Shown: positions 45,302 through 55,000 of the stretch, piece after piece
How the letters are laid out: the number at the start of each line of letters is the position of its first letter
Numbering within the stretch: position 1 is the stretch's first letter
DNA from: Palsa-506 sp963707065
GTDB taxonomy: Bacteria; Actinomycetota; Actinomycetes; Streptosporangiales; Streptosporangiaceae
NCBI GenBank assembly: GCA_963707065.1
Contig: CAVPPJ010000053.1
Coordinates: 62,001-126,000 of the forward strand
Reading direction: 5' to 3'
Length of the DNA: 64,000 nucleotides
Made by a program: the position numbers and the translations under genes
The notes under the pieces: model-generated
Database searches by the model: none
The model's input: the letters and a program-made list of their open reading frames with translations, nothing else
Told to the model about the DNA's origin: nothing

Positions 45302-45375
45302 TACCCCCGGTCGGAGTCGAACCGACACTGGGGACCCTTTTAGGGGGCCGGCCTCTTCCTTTGGGCTACGGGGGC
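45302..45375 (-). tRNA. Non-canonical tRNA-like gene, anticodon position reads TAA
   Basis: The 74 bases fold as a complete cloverleaf. The acceptor stem GCCCCCG/CGGGGGT has a G-U first pair, the D stem is GCC/GGC with GG in the loop, the anticodon stem is GGCCC/GGGTC with one G-U, and the T arm GTCGG-TTCGACT-CCGAC is perfect. The loop CCTAAAA puts TAA at positions 34-36, which would read UUA, but base 33 is C instead of the universal U. The variable loop has six bases, whereas tRNA-Leu has a long arm. A73 is present and CCA is not encoded. Identity is uncertain: a diverged or decaying tRNA, or a specialised one. Confidence 0.6.
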
Positions 45376-45419
45376 TTCATGAGGATACCCCGAACGGTTC
45401 CGATAAACGCACGGGCGGC

Positions 45420-45448
45420 GGATTATTATGGGTTAGATCCGAGGTCAA
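45420..45448 (-). promoter_or_regulatory. Promoter of the tRNA-like gene
   Basis: On the minus strand, TTGACC (45443-45448) precedes TAATAATCC (45420-45428). The AT-rich -10 is rare in this window and lies about 45-50 bases before the tRNA 5' end, so the gene is probably transcribed. Confidence 0.5.
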
Positions 45449-45552
45449 TTTCACCTATTCAATTCCTCTCTCCGGGATTGCAGATACGCTGCGTTACCAT
45501 TTCACTACAAGCATTACGCTCAGTGAACACACTGTTCGCGGCGGCCCGGGCG

Positions 45553-46519
45553 TTACAGGCCAGCCCACTGCCTAGCGCGCCGGAACACAGCGTCCAGCAT
45601 GCCCTCAGTCACCCGGCCGGTAAAGGTGTTCTGCTGGCTCGGGTGGTAGCAACCGATGAGTAACGTCGTCGCCACTGCCACTGCCGCCGCCACTATCGCC
45701 AACGCGTGCTGCCGCGGCGAGCCGGACCTCTGCGCCGTGCCCGAACGCCGGCCGCGGCCTGGGCAGGACGAACCCGGCGAGGCCCAGCTGGGGCCAGACA
45801 GCCTGCCAGGCGAAATGACCGAGGCAGACGATGACGCGGACGGAAGCGCGGACCTGCTCAAGTTCCGCTGTCAGCCATGGCGCGCAGGCATCCCGCTCGG
45901 CAACCGACGGCTTGTTCGCGGGCGGAGCGCAGCGGACCGCAGCGGCCATGCGCACTCCAAGCAGTTGCTGGCCATCCCCGGCGGTGACGCTCGTCGGGCT
46001 GGCGGCCAGACCGCACCGCCAGAGAGAGGCGAAGAGGAAGTCTCCGCTGCGGTCCCCGGTGAAAATCCGCCCGGTGCGATTCCCGCCGTGCGCCGCCGGT
46101 GCCAGGCCGACGATGAGCATGCCAGGCTGCTCGGCGCCCCAGCCCGGAACCGGCCGTCCCCAGTAGCGCTCGGCGGCGAACGAGCGGCGTTTTTCCGCCG
46201 CGACCTGTTCGCGCCACCCGACTAGCCGCGGGCAGGCCCGGCAGACCGACTGCCTTGCCGCCAGCTCGGGGAGAGTGCCCGCAGTCGCGGCCAGTGACCG
46301 GACGTCGGCGGGGCCTGCCGCCACTGGCGTAGTCGGCGTGGCCGGATCATCCGGCCAGCCGGTGCCGGGCGGCACCGGGCTGGGGCCGGCGCCGCCTCCA
46401 GTGCCGCCAGGGCGGCTGGCGTCGGCGCCAGTGCCGCCGGCGCGCGTGCCGCTACCGCCGCTGCCGAGGGTGCCGCCGCCGGGGCTGAGGGGGCCGCGGG
46501 CCGCTGGTTCATCCGCCAT
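45553..46519 (-). CDS. UdgB-type (family 5) uracil-DNA glycosylase, frameshifted near the C-terminus
   Basis: About 321 residues when joined. An Ala/Pro/Gly/Thr-rich leader of about 70 residues precedes the 4Fe-4S Cys pair VCRACPRLVGW. The uracil pocket GLAPAAHGGNRTGRIFTGDR and the third and fourth cysteines in FASLWRCGL and AVRCAPPANKPS follow. The C-terminal motif HPSQQNTFTGRV, needed for catalysis, is in the +1 frame. One extra base near 45663-45730 explains the break. The unshifted product ends at 45605 without this motif. ATG 46519 overlaps the end of ppx by 11 bases. Confidence 0.82.
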
Positions 46520-47721
46520 GGTGATCCACCAAGGCCCAGGCAATGCCGTCCAGGATGTCGTGTTCGCTGACGACGACCTCGGCGAAGCCCAGCCGGACAA
46601 GTATCCGGTCGAGTACCAGCGCCCCGGCGCCGATCACATCAATCCGGCCAGGGTGCATGACGCCGATCAGGCCACGCTGCGCGCGGGTCTGGCCGAGCAG
46701 CATCTGCGTCACCGCGTGCACCTCGCTGGCCGGGATCCGGGCATGATGAATCCTGCTGGCGTCGTAAGCAGGCAGGCCAAGCGCGATGCCGGCCACGGTA
46801 GTGACTGACCCGGCCAGGCCCACGAGCGTGCGGGCACGCTGCACGGGTACCTCGGCGGCGGCACGGCTGATCGCCGCATCGATGTCTGTCACCGCCGCCG
46901 CGATCTCGGCGTCTGCCGGGGGGTCGGAGTGCAGGTGCCGCTCGGTCATCCGGACGCAGCCAATGTCGACGGAGATGGCCGCGATCTGGCCAGCCGACGT
47001 CGAGCCGGCCTGATCGGCGCCCGGCTGGGCGCGGCTCGCCAATGTCCGGCTCGCCAATGTCCGGCTCGGCAACGTCCGGCTGGACGCGGGCCGGCTGGAG
47101 GCTGGCCTGGCTGGAGAGCTGGCCGGCTGGAGGCTGGCCGGCTGGAGGCTGGCCGGCTGGGCAACGTCCGGCTGGGCACGGGCCGACTGGGAAACGGCCG
47201 GGGCCATGCCGCCGGGCACGGGGGCTCCTGACTGGTAGCCACCGAGCACGAACTCAGTCGATCCGCCGCCTATGTCGACGACCAGGTACGGCGGCGCGAA
47301 CCGCTGGCCGGCCGGCCCCGCCCGCTAGCTCGGCAGTGGCCCCGGTAAAGGACAGGCGCGCCTCCTGGCCACCGCTCAGGACCTCCGGCGGCACGCCGAG
47401 GATCCGGGTGACCCCGCGGACGAACTCGGCGGAGTTCGCGGCGTCCCTGGTAGCGCTCGTCGCTACCATCCGGACGGCGTCGGCAGCGCTGCCAGAGATG
47501 AGCGCCGCGTACTCCTCGAGCACGCGGAACGTCCGGGCCAGCGCATCGGGGGCAAGGCGGCCTGTGGCGTCCACCCCCTGGCCGAGCCGGACGATCTCCA
47601 TCCGGCGCACCAGATCGGCCATCGTGGGCTGGCGCGGGTCAACGTCGGCGATGAGCAGGCGAAGGGAGTTCGTGCCGCAGTCGATCGCCGCAACGCGAAC
47701 CACGCCGGCTGCCTTACTCAC
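46509..47721 (-). CDS. ppx: Exopolyphosphatase/GppA-family phosphatase (frameshifted)
   Basis: GTG 47721 overlaps the DUF501 stop as GTGA. The N-terminal ASKHA motif is AAIDCGTNSLRLLIADVD, and SATRDAANSAEF follows. The frame breaks near 47305-47325; the phosphate-2 motif VVDIGGGSTEFVLGGY then continues in the +1 frame to 46509. An unusual 70-residue insert of Ser/Ala/Pro/Arg repeats (SLQPASLQPASS, RTLASRTLASR) separates it from SVDIGCVRMTERHL. Such enzymes hydrolyse polyphosphate or pppGpp. Cotranscribed with DUF501 and udgB. Confidence 0.83.
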
Positions 47722-48554
47722 AGCTCGGCGCTGCTTGGGGTGGCTACCGCGGCGGGCACAGCAGGCGCGGCGGGCTCCGTGACCGCAGGCGCAGCGGGCT
47801 CCGTGACCGCAGGCGCAGCGGGCTCCGTGACCGCAGGCGCAGCGGGCTCCGTGACCGCAGGCGCAGCGGGCTCCGTGACCGCAGGCGCAGCGGGCTCCGT
47901 GACCGCAGGCGCAGCGGGCTCGGCGACCGCAGGGATGGCAGTCTCGGCGGGCGGGACTGGTACGCATCGGCCGGACGCCCACCAGCTGCCGGCGGCCTGG
48001 ACGGCCTCGCCTCCCAGCTGGTTCGAGCCCTCGACGGCAAGCTCATGCGCGGCTAGGGCGTGCAGGCACTTGACCCGGCCCGGCATCCCGCCGGCGCTGG
48101 CAGCATCTGGTGGCAGCGGCCGAACGCCGGCGGTGCTGGCAGCCGCATCCCGGCGGGCGAGGTAGTCACGGTGCGCGGATACCTGCGCCTGCATCAGCCC
48201 GGGATCCTCGGCCAGCCGCCGTGTCATCTCCCGCATCAGCCCGGCTGCCTCCAGCCTGCTCATGGCGGCGGCAGCCCGGGGGCAGGTCAGGTAGTACAGG
48301 GTTGGGAAAGGCGTGCCATCCGGCAGCCGCGGCGCAGTCTCGACGACATCCGGCAGGCCGCACGGGCACCGGTGCGCGACGCCGAGCACGCCACGCGGAG
48401 GCCGGCCCAGCTGAAGGGCGACCACCGCGACATCCGCATCCAGGCCGCCCGGGGCTGTTCCGGGCCGGCTGGCCGGGTCGGGCCCGCGGCGGCCGGCCGG
48501 GTCCGCGCCGGCCGGAGTCCGCACCGGCCGGGTCCGCGCCCGCGTTAGGCGCAC
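47718..48554 (-). CDS. DUF501-family protein with a PAVTEPAA repeat tail
   Basis: A 278-residue protein. The DUF501 core covers about residues 42-150 (VVALQLGRPPRGVLGVAHRC, PCGLPDVVETAPRLPDGTPF, PTLYYLTCPRA), with conserved Cys residues; its function is unknown. The final 75 residues contain six perfect and one variant copy of PAVTEPAA. The start is unclear. GTG 48554 opens the frame, but an ATGA overlap with ftsB at 48606 lies in another frame and runs for 70 codons of similar composition, so a further indel near 48440 is possible. Confidence 0.8.
   Translation of the reverse strand: MRLTRARTRPVRTPAGADPAGRRGPDPASRPGTAPGGLDADVAVVALQLGRPPRGVLGVAHRCPCGLPDVVETAPRLPDGTPFPTLYYLTCPRAAAAMSRLEAAGLMREMTRRLAEDPGLMQAQVSAHRDYLARRDAAASTAGVRPLPPDAASAGGMPGRVKCLHALAAHELAVEGSNQLGGEAVQAAGSWWASGRCVPVPPAETAIPAVAEPAAPAVTEPAAPAVTEPAAPAVTEPAAPAVTEPAAPAVTEPAAPAVTEPAAPAVPAAVATPSSAEL
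47761..47932 (-). repeat. 24-bp coding minisatellite (PAVTEPAA x7)
   Basis: Seven 24-bp units in tandem, six encoding PAVTEPAA exactly, form the C-terminal tail of the DUF501 protein. Confidence 0.93.
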
Positions 48555-48602
48555 CAGCCGGGTCCGCGCCGGCCGGAGCCGCCCCGGCTGGTCTGCCGGG
48601 GG

Positions 48603-49013
48603 TCATTTCGCGGGCGCCTGATTTGCCGCGCGGACCGAGTGCCACAACCGTTCGTACCACGGCGTGCCCGGCTGGCGGGCCGGGGCGGCCACACTGGCGG
48701 ACGGCTTCGGGGGGATGACCACATAACAGGTCTGGCTCGGCAGGCACATGTGCAGCTGGTCCCGTGCCTGCTGCTCGACGTAGGCCGGGCTGGTCAATCT
48801 GCGATGCTGCGCCTCGAGCCTGTGCAACTGGACCTCGTACGTCTGCCGCTGAGCTTCCAGCTGGTCGATCTGCCGCCGCTGGCCGATGTACTCCCGCACC
48901 GGGTAGGCGAGGCTCAGCGCGATGGCGCAGATCACCACGGCGAGGACGGCGGCCCGGCTGGTGAACCTGGCCCGCTCCGGCGCCGGCGAGCGCGGGTCAG
49001 CGGGAGGTGTCAT
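48603..49013 (-). CDS. ftsB: FtsB/DivIC-type cell division protein
   Basis: A 136-residue bitopic membrane protein. After a short Pro-rich cytoplasmic end, the helix AAVLAVVICAIALSLAYPV (about residues 21-39) leads into a coiled coil (QIDQLEAQRQTYEVQLHRLE). The conserved ARDQLHMCLPSQTCYVV block follows. It scaffolds septal peptidoglycan synthesis with FtsL/FtsQ. Its ATG overlaps the eno stop as ATGA. The order eno-ftsB-DUF501-ppx is conserved in Actinobacteria. Confidence 0.9.
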   Translation of the reverse strand: MTPPADPRSPAPERARFTSRAAVLAVVICAIALSLAYPVREYIGQRRQIDQLEAQRQTYEVQLHRLEAQHRRLTSPAYVEQQARDQLHMCLPSQTCYVVIPPKPSASVAAPARQPGTPWYERLWHSVRAANQAPAK

Positions 49014-50296
49014 CCGCCGCCGGCGGCCGAACGCGGGAAGACTGCCTTCCCGGCGTAGGCTGCCGCGTCGCCGAGCAATTCCTCGATGCGGAGCAGCTGG
49101 TTGTACTTGGCTACCCGCTCCGACCTGGCCGGCGCTCCTGTCTTCAGCTGACCGCAGTTAACCGCGACGGCGAGATCGGAGATCGTCGTATCCTCCGTCT
49201 CGCCGGACCGGTGACTGATCATGCAGGTGAACCCGCTGCGCTGGGCCAGCGTCACCGCATCCAGCGTCTCGGTCAGCGTGCCGATCTGGTTGACCTTGAC
49301 CAGCAGCGAGTTCGCCGAGCGCTCATCGATGCCGCGGCGGATCCGCTGCGGGTTGGTGACGAACAGGTCATCGCCCACGACCTGCACCCGGTCGCCCAGT
49401 GACGCCGTCAGCTGGTGCCAGCCTGCCCAGTCATCCTCGGCCAGCGGGTCCTCCAGCGAGACAATCGGATAGGCGGCCAGCCAGTCCGCGTAGATGCCGG
49501 TCATCTGCGCCGCGTCCTTCTTGCCGCCCTCGAACGCGTAAGCGCCGTCGGTGCAGAATTCGGTGGCGGCCGCGTCGATGGCGAGCGCGACATCCTGCCC
49601 GGGGGTAAAGCCAGCCTTCCCGATCGCCTCCACGATCAGGTCAAGCGCCGCCCTGTTGTGGTCAAGCTCCGGCGCGAAGCCGCCCTCGTCACCGACGCCG
49701 GTCGCCAGCCCGTGCTGCTTGAGCACGGACTTCAGCGCGTGGTAGGTCTCTGAACCCCAGCGCAGCGCCTCGGCGAAGGTGGCCGCCCCGACCGGGGCGA
49801 TCATGAACTCCTGAATGTCGACATTGTTGTCCGCGTGCGCGCCGCCGTTGAGGATGTTCATCATCGGCACCGGGAGCACGTGCGCGTTCGGGCCGCCGAG
49901 ATAGCGGAACAGCGGCAAGCCGGCCGACTTAGCGGCAGCGATGGCCACGGCGAGGCTGACGCCGAGAATGGCGTTCGCGCCGAGCCGCGACTTGTCCGGC
50001 GTGCTGTCGAGGTCAATCAGCGCCTGGTCCACCAGCCGCTGATCGTCGGCGTCGTAGCCGAGCAGCTCGGGCTGGATCTCGTCGATGACGGCACCGACTG
50101 CCTTCATGACGCCCTTCCCGCCGTACTCGGCGCCGCCGTCCCTGAGCTCCACCGCCTCGAAGGCACCAGTCGATGCGCCGCTGGGTACCGCGGCCCGGCC
50201 GAGCGTGGCGTCATCCAGTATTACTTCGACCTCTATGGTCGGGTTGCCGCGCGAATCCAGGATCTGCCTGGCGTAGACGGCTTCGATGGAGGCCAC
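49010..50296 (-). CDS. eno: Enolase
   Basis: A 428-residue glycolytic enzyme (2-phosphoglycerate to phosphoenolpyruvate, Mg-dependent). SGASTGAFEAVELRD, GDEGGFAPEL, SLEDPLAEDDW (metal ligands), LVKVNQIGTLTET with the catalytic Lys, and SHRSGETEDTTI are all intact. It starts at GTG 50296 with GGGAG eight bases upstream. No disruption is seen, unlike the neighbouring ppx and udgB. Confidence 0.97.
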   Translation of the reverse strand: MASIEAVYARQILDSRGNPTIEVEVILDDATLGRAAVPSGASTGAFEAVELRDGGAEYGGKGVMKAVGAVIDEIQPELLGYDADDQRLVDQALIDLDSTPDKSRLGANAILGVSLAVAIAAAKSAGLPLFRYLGGPNAHVLPVPMMNILNGGAHADNNVDIQEFMIAPVGAATFAEALRWGSETYHALKSVLKQHGLATGVGDEGGFAPELDHNRAALDLIVEAIGKAGFTPGQDVALAIDAAATEFCTDGAYAFEGGKKDAAQMTGIYADWLAAYPIVSLEDPLAEDDWAGWHQLTASLGDRVQVVGDDLFVTNPQRIRRGIDERSANSLLVKVNQIGTLTETLDAVTLAQRSGFTCMISHRSGETEDTTISDLAVAVNCGQLKTGAPARSERVAKYNQLLRIEELLGDAAAYAGKAVFPRSAAGGG

Positions 50297-50502
50297 GGTA
50301 GAAACTCCCGACTAGTGCTGTGCGGACATATCCGCATCGGAGCCTAGTCGAGCGCGCGAGGCCAGCGCAGCGGCCACGCCGTAGCACGGGGAACGGGCGG
50401 GCTGCGGAGTTGGCACTGCTCTCGGAAACCTAGCTTGTGGCGCCCTCGGAACGGGGTGAGCGGCCGGCCACCAGGTCGCGGAATGCGGCGGGCAGCGGGT
50501 GG

Positions 50503-51324
50503 TCAGCCCGGCTCGCGGCGGTTTGCCTCCCAGGCGAGCACCCGGTCGCGGTAGGCCCGCGCGGCAGCGCGCAGCTCGAACTCGGGGTCTAGTCCGGCAG
50601 CCTGGGCCCGCTCCGCTAGCGCGAAGAGCTCGGCACCGACCTTGCTCACGGCCGGGCTGGGCGGCAGCTCGGCCAGCTCCTCCGGCACGCCGGCCCGCTC
50701 GGCCCGGCGGCGCAGCTGCGCGGCCAGCGACAGGGCCGGCTGGCCGAGCGGCACGCCGTCGAACGCCGAGGGCGGCGGGCCCCCGCGGGATGCGCGCTCG
50801 GCGGCCTTGATGTCGTCCCAGTTCAGCACCACCTCGTCCGCGCCGGAGACGCTAACGTCGGCGAACACGTGCGGGTGCCTGCGGACCAGCTTGTCGACGA
50901 TGCCGCCGGCCACGTCGTCAATCGTCCAGCCGGTGCCGTCGGTGCGTTCCGCCGCGACCCGGGCATGGAACGCGACCTGCAGCAGCACGTCGCCGAGTTC
51001 CTCGCAGAGCGCCCCCAGGTCACCGCTCTCCAGCGCATCGACCGCCTCGTAGCTCTCCTCCAGCAGAAACGGGGCAAGCGTGGCGTGCGTCTGCTTCGCA
51101 TCCCAGGGGCACTCGGTGCGCAGCCGGTCCATCACGGCCACCAGCTCGAGCAGGCGCGCGCCGGGCAGGTCCGTGGCCGAGGTAGCGGGCCCGTCGGTAG
51201 CTGCAGTGCCCGCCGGGCCAGTACCCGCCGGACCGGTGGCTGCCTGGTCAGCACCCGCCGGGCCGGTGGCCGCGGCGCCAGGCTGATCCGTGGCCGTGCC
51301 CTCGTCGCTGCCTGCGTCCGCCAC
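50503..51324 (-). CDS. mazG: MazG-family nucleoside triphosphate pyrophosphohydrolase
   Basis: A 273-residue protein. RLRTECPWDAKQTHATLAPF and LLEESYEAVDALESGD carry the EExxE metal motif; EELGDVLLQVAFHARVA completes the site (ExxD). The C-terminal half has the second, partial domain. It removes abnormal NTPs. GTG 51324 is eight bases after the lipoprotein stop, with AGGGG between. The first 55 residues are Ala/Gly/Thr/Pro repeats (GPAGTGPAGT) absent from standard MazG. Confidence 0.9.
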   Translation of the reverse strand: MADAGSDEGTATDQPGAAATGPAGADQAATGPAGTGPAGTAATDGPATSATDLPGARLLELVAVMDRLRTECPWDAKQTHATLAPFLLEESYEAVDALESGDLGALCEELGDVLLQVAFHARVAAERTDGTGWTIDDVAGGIVDKLVRRHPHVFADVSVSGADEVVLNWDDIKAAERASRGGPPPSAFDGVPLGQPALSLAAQLRRRAERAGVPEELAELPPSPAVSKVGAELFALAERAQAAGLDPEFELRAAARAYRDRVLAWEANRREPG

Positions 51325-51332
51325 CCGCGCCC

Positions 51333-52040
51333 CTAGCAGGCCGGTGTCAGCTGCGGTGACGCTGACGGCGAGGCGGCGGGAGACGGCGACGGCGAGGCCG
51401 ATGGCCCCGTTGCGGACAGCACGCCCGGCGCGGGGATGATCGAGTACTGGCTGTAGTCGAGCCTGCCGAACTGGGGATTGATCTTGATGTCGAGCCCCTT
51501 GGCGGCCAGGCATTCTTCCTTGGCGAACTGGGCGCCCAGGGCCTGCTGGGCCGCGGAAGTGCTCGGCAGCTTGCCGCCGTCCAGGCGATTTGCCAGCACG
51601 GTCTGGATCGCCTGGTACCGCCCGAGCTCGGTCAGCAGGTTCGGCGGCAAGCCATTGGCCACCGCCAGCTCGGGCAGGACCACGGTGGTCCCCGGCGTTG
51701 ACTGCTGCGCCTGCGACGTGATCATTGCCAGCGCCTGATGCGTCTGCGCGGGGGTCACGCTGATCCCGTGGTCCGCGGCGAGCTGGTCGCGGACCCGGAA
51801 CCTGACCAGCCAGCCGAGGACCTGCTGCGGCATCTGGGACACCGGGTACGGCAGCGAGATCTTGCCCTTGTACCGCTCGTAACCCTGGTTGAGATTGGAA
51901 ACCTCGGCGGCCAGCGTCGAGTTGGAAATCCGCTGGCTGTTCATGACCGCGGCGGCGCCCATCCTGACCGACCCGCAGGCAGTCAGCACGGCGCCGGCTG
52001 CCAGCGCGGCAGCCGCCATCTTCATCGAGGTGCGGAGCAC
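51333..52040 (-). CDS. SurA N-terminal-domain lipoprotein
   Basis: A 235-residue secreted protein. The signal peptide MKMAAAALAAGAVLTACGS has the lipobox LTAC, so it is anchored outside the membrane. QRISNSTLAAEVSNLNQGY and the following helices resemble the chaperone domain of SurA; no PPIase domain is present. The tail is Ser/Pro-rich (SASPSPSPAASPSASP). GTG 52040 is fixed by AGGAGGG eight bases upstream. It corresponds in position to LpqU/SurA-like genes in the mfd-mazG-eno block and may help fold secreted proteins. Confidence 0.82.
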   Translation of the reverse strand: MLRTSMKMAAAALAAGAVLTACGSVRMGAAAVMNSQRISNSTLAAEVSNLNQGYERYKGKISLPYPVSQMPQQVLGWLVRFRVRDQLAADHGISVTPAQTHQALAMITSQAQQSTPGTTVVLPELAVANGLPPNLLTELGRYQAIQTVLANRLDGGKLPSTSAAQQALGAQFAKEECLAAKGLDIKINPQFGRLDYSQYSIIPAPGVLSATGPSASPSPSPAASPSASPQLTPAC

Positions 52041-52069
52041 GACGACGTCCCTCCTCAAGCGTCCGGTAG

Positions 52070-55000
52070 TCAAGCGTCCGGTGCTACCGGCCCGAGGCCG
52101 CTGAACACTGCTTCGACGAGCTCCTCGCACCAGGTGAGCAGCTCCTGATCGCGGAGCGGCCGGGCACCGATCGCAGTGACCTGCGCTGACCGCGCGCCCT
52201 GGACTGCCCGTCCGTGGCTTCCGCCGGGCACCGCCTTAGGCACCGGTACGAGCATCGTACGCACCCCCGGTTTGAGCACGGTCCTCGGGTACAGCCGCTG
52301 CACCCGCACCTCCCGCGACTCCGGCAGCGTCACCGGCGAGAACCTGACGTGATTGCCCTGCAGGGTAATGTCGGTCAGCCCGGCATGGCGCGCGTGCGCC
52401 CGCAGCCTGGCCACCGCGAGCAGGCTGAGCACCGGCTCGGGCGGCGGGCCGAACCGGTCGGTGATCTCGGCGCGAACCGCGGCCAGGTCCTCGGCGGAGT
52501 CGACGGCAGCGATCCGGGTGTAGGCCTCCAGCCGCAGTCGCTCGCCCGGCACGTACTCGTGCGGGATGTGCGCGTTGACCGGCAGCTCGACCCGTACCTC
52601 GGGCCGCTCGGCCGGGCCGTCGCCACGCAGCTCGCTGACCGCCTCGCCGATCATCCGCACGTACAGGTCGAAGCCGACGCCCGCGATGTGCCCGGACTGC
52701 TCGCCGCCGAGCAGGTTGCCGGCGCCGCGGATCTCCAGGTCCTTCAGCGCCACGTACATGCCCGCGCCCAGCTCGGTGTGCTGGGCGACGGTGGCGAGCC
52801 GCTCATGCGCGGTCTCGCTGAGCGGCTTCTCCGGCGGGTAGAGGAAGTAGGAGTAGCCGCGTTCCCGGCCGCGGCCCACCCGGCCGCGCAGCTGGTGCAG
52901 CTGGGAGAGGCCGTAGGCATCGGCCCGGTCCACCAGCAGGGTGTTCGCGTTCGGGATGTCCAGGCCGGACTCGACGATGGTGGTCGACACCAGCACGTCA
53001 TAGGACCGGTCCAGGAAGCCGACCATGATCTTCTCAAGCAGGTGCTCGTTCATCTGGCCGTGCGCGATCGCGATCCTGGCCTCGGGGACCAGCTCGCCGA
53101 GCCGGGCGGCGACCTTGTTGATCGAGGCGACCCGGTTGTGCACGAAGAAGACCTGGCCGTCCCGCAGCAGCTCGCGCCGGATCGCGGCGCCGATCTGCTT
53201 CTCCTCGTACGGCCCCACGAAGGTCAGCACCGGATGGCGCTCTTCCGGCGGGGTGAGGATGGTGGACATCTCCCTGATGCCGGCCACGCCCATCTCCAGC
53301 GTGCGCGGGATCGGGGTCGCCGACATGGACAGCACGTCGACCTCCGTGCGCAGCCGCTTGAGGTACTCCTTGTGCTCGACGCCGAACCGCTGCTCCTCGT
53401 CGATGATCACCAGGCCCAGCTGCTTGAACCGGGTCTCCGGCGACAGCAGCCGGTGCGTGCCGATCACCACGTCGATGGTCCCGTCGGCCAGGCCGCTGAT
53501 GGTCTCCGTCATCTCGCCGTCGCTCTGGAACCGGGACAGCGGCTTGACCTTGACCGGGAACGGCGCGTAGCGCTCGCCGAAGGTGGCGGTGTGCTGCTGG
53601 ACCAGCAGCGTGGTCGGCACCAGCACGGCGACCTGCTTGCCGTCCTGCACGGCCTTGAAGGCAGCGCGGACCGCGATCTCGGTCTTGCCGTAGCCGACGT
53701 CTCCGCAGATCAGCCGGTCCATCGGGACCGGCTTCTCCATGTCCCGCTTGATCTCGTTGATGGCGGCCAGCTGGTCGGGCGTCTCGGTGTAGGGGAACGC
53801 GTCCTCAAGCTCGCGCTGCCACGGCGTGTCCGGGCCGAACGCGTACCCAGGGGACGCGGTCCGCGCCGAGTACAGCCGGATCAGCTCCGCGGCGATCTCC
53901 CGGACCGCCTTGCGCGCCCGGCCCTTCGTCTTGGCCCAGTCCGCGCCGCCCAGCCGGTGCAGGCTCGGCGCCTCGCCGCCGACGTACCTGGTGACCTCAT
54001 CCAGCTGGTCGGTGGGCAGGTACAGCTTGTCCGACGGCTGCCCGCGCTTGCCCGGCGCGTACTCGATGACCAGGTACTCCCTGGTCGCGCCCTGCACGGT
54101 CCGGCTGGTCATCTCCAGGTACCTGCCGACGCCGTGCTGCTCGTGCACGATGTAGTCGCCGGGCGTCAGCTGCAGCGGGTCGACCCCGCCGCGCCGCCTG
54201 CTCGGCATCCGCTGCAGGTCCCGGCGGCCCCCGCGCTGGCCGGCCATGTCGTTCTCGGACAGCACCGCGAGCCGCACCGACGGCCAGCTGAAGCCGTACT
54301 CGATCATGCCGGTCGTGACGTACACGATGCCGGGCTCGGGCGGCCCGCTGAGGTCGCCGGTCCTGGCGCCGAAATTCTCGCCGCGGAGCAGCTCGGCCAG
54401 CCGCTGGGCCGGCCCGTGGCCCTCGGTGACCAGCACGACCCGCCAGCCCTGGCCGAGCCACTGCCCGACGTCGGCCAGCACGCGCGTGGTATCACCGCGG
54501 TAGGTCTCCGCGGGCATCGCTTCCATGCTGAACGAGGGACGGTTGGTTTCATCCGCCGCGACGGCAGTATCCGCGGCGGAGTCAGGGCCGGTTGCCGCGC
54601 TCGTTATCGCTGTATTTTCTGACTGGAACGGGGCGATGGTCCACCACGGCAGTCCGAGCGCAGCCGCCGCCGCGCGGACCCGGATGATCGGCTGGAACAC
54701 GGCAGCACCGAGATCGATCGGCACCTCGCCGCCGGCCGCCGCGTTCACCCAGGAGGCTTCCAGGAATTCCTGGCTGGTCCGGACCAGGTCGGCCGCCCGC
54801 GCCCGGATCCGCTCCGGATCGCAGGCCAGCACGCAGCCGCCGGGCGGCACGTAGTCGAGCAGCAGGTCCATCCGCTCGGCCAGCACCGGCGCGAACGCCT
54901 CCATGCCCTCCACCGTGATGCCGTCGGCGAGTTTGCCGAGCACGTCGGCGAGGCCGGGATGCTCGGCGGCCAGCGCCTTGGCCCGGGCCCGGACCACCGG

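Noticed and set aside
47254..47982. CACGHGARCACGHGA-type cysteine-rich repeat protein
   Set aside because: It is the out-of-frame reading of the DUF501 minisatellite; only the part after 47721 belongs to ppx.
52214..54622. 802-codon plus-strand frame opposite mfd
   Set aside because: Antisense to the helicase core of mfd; no domain is visible and the composition is typical of reverse-strand frames.
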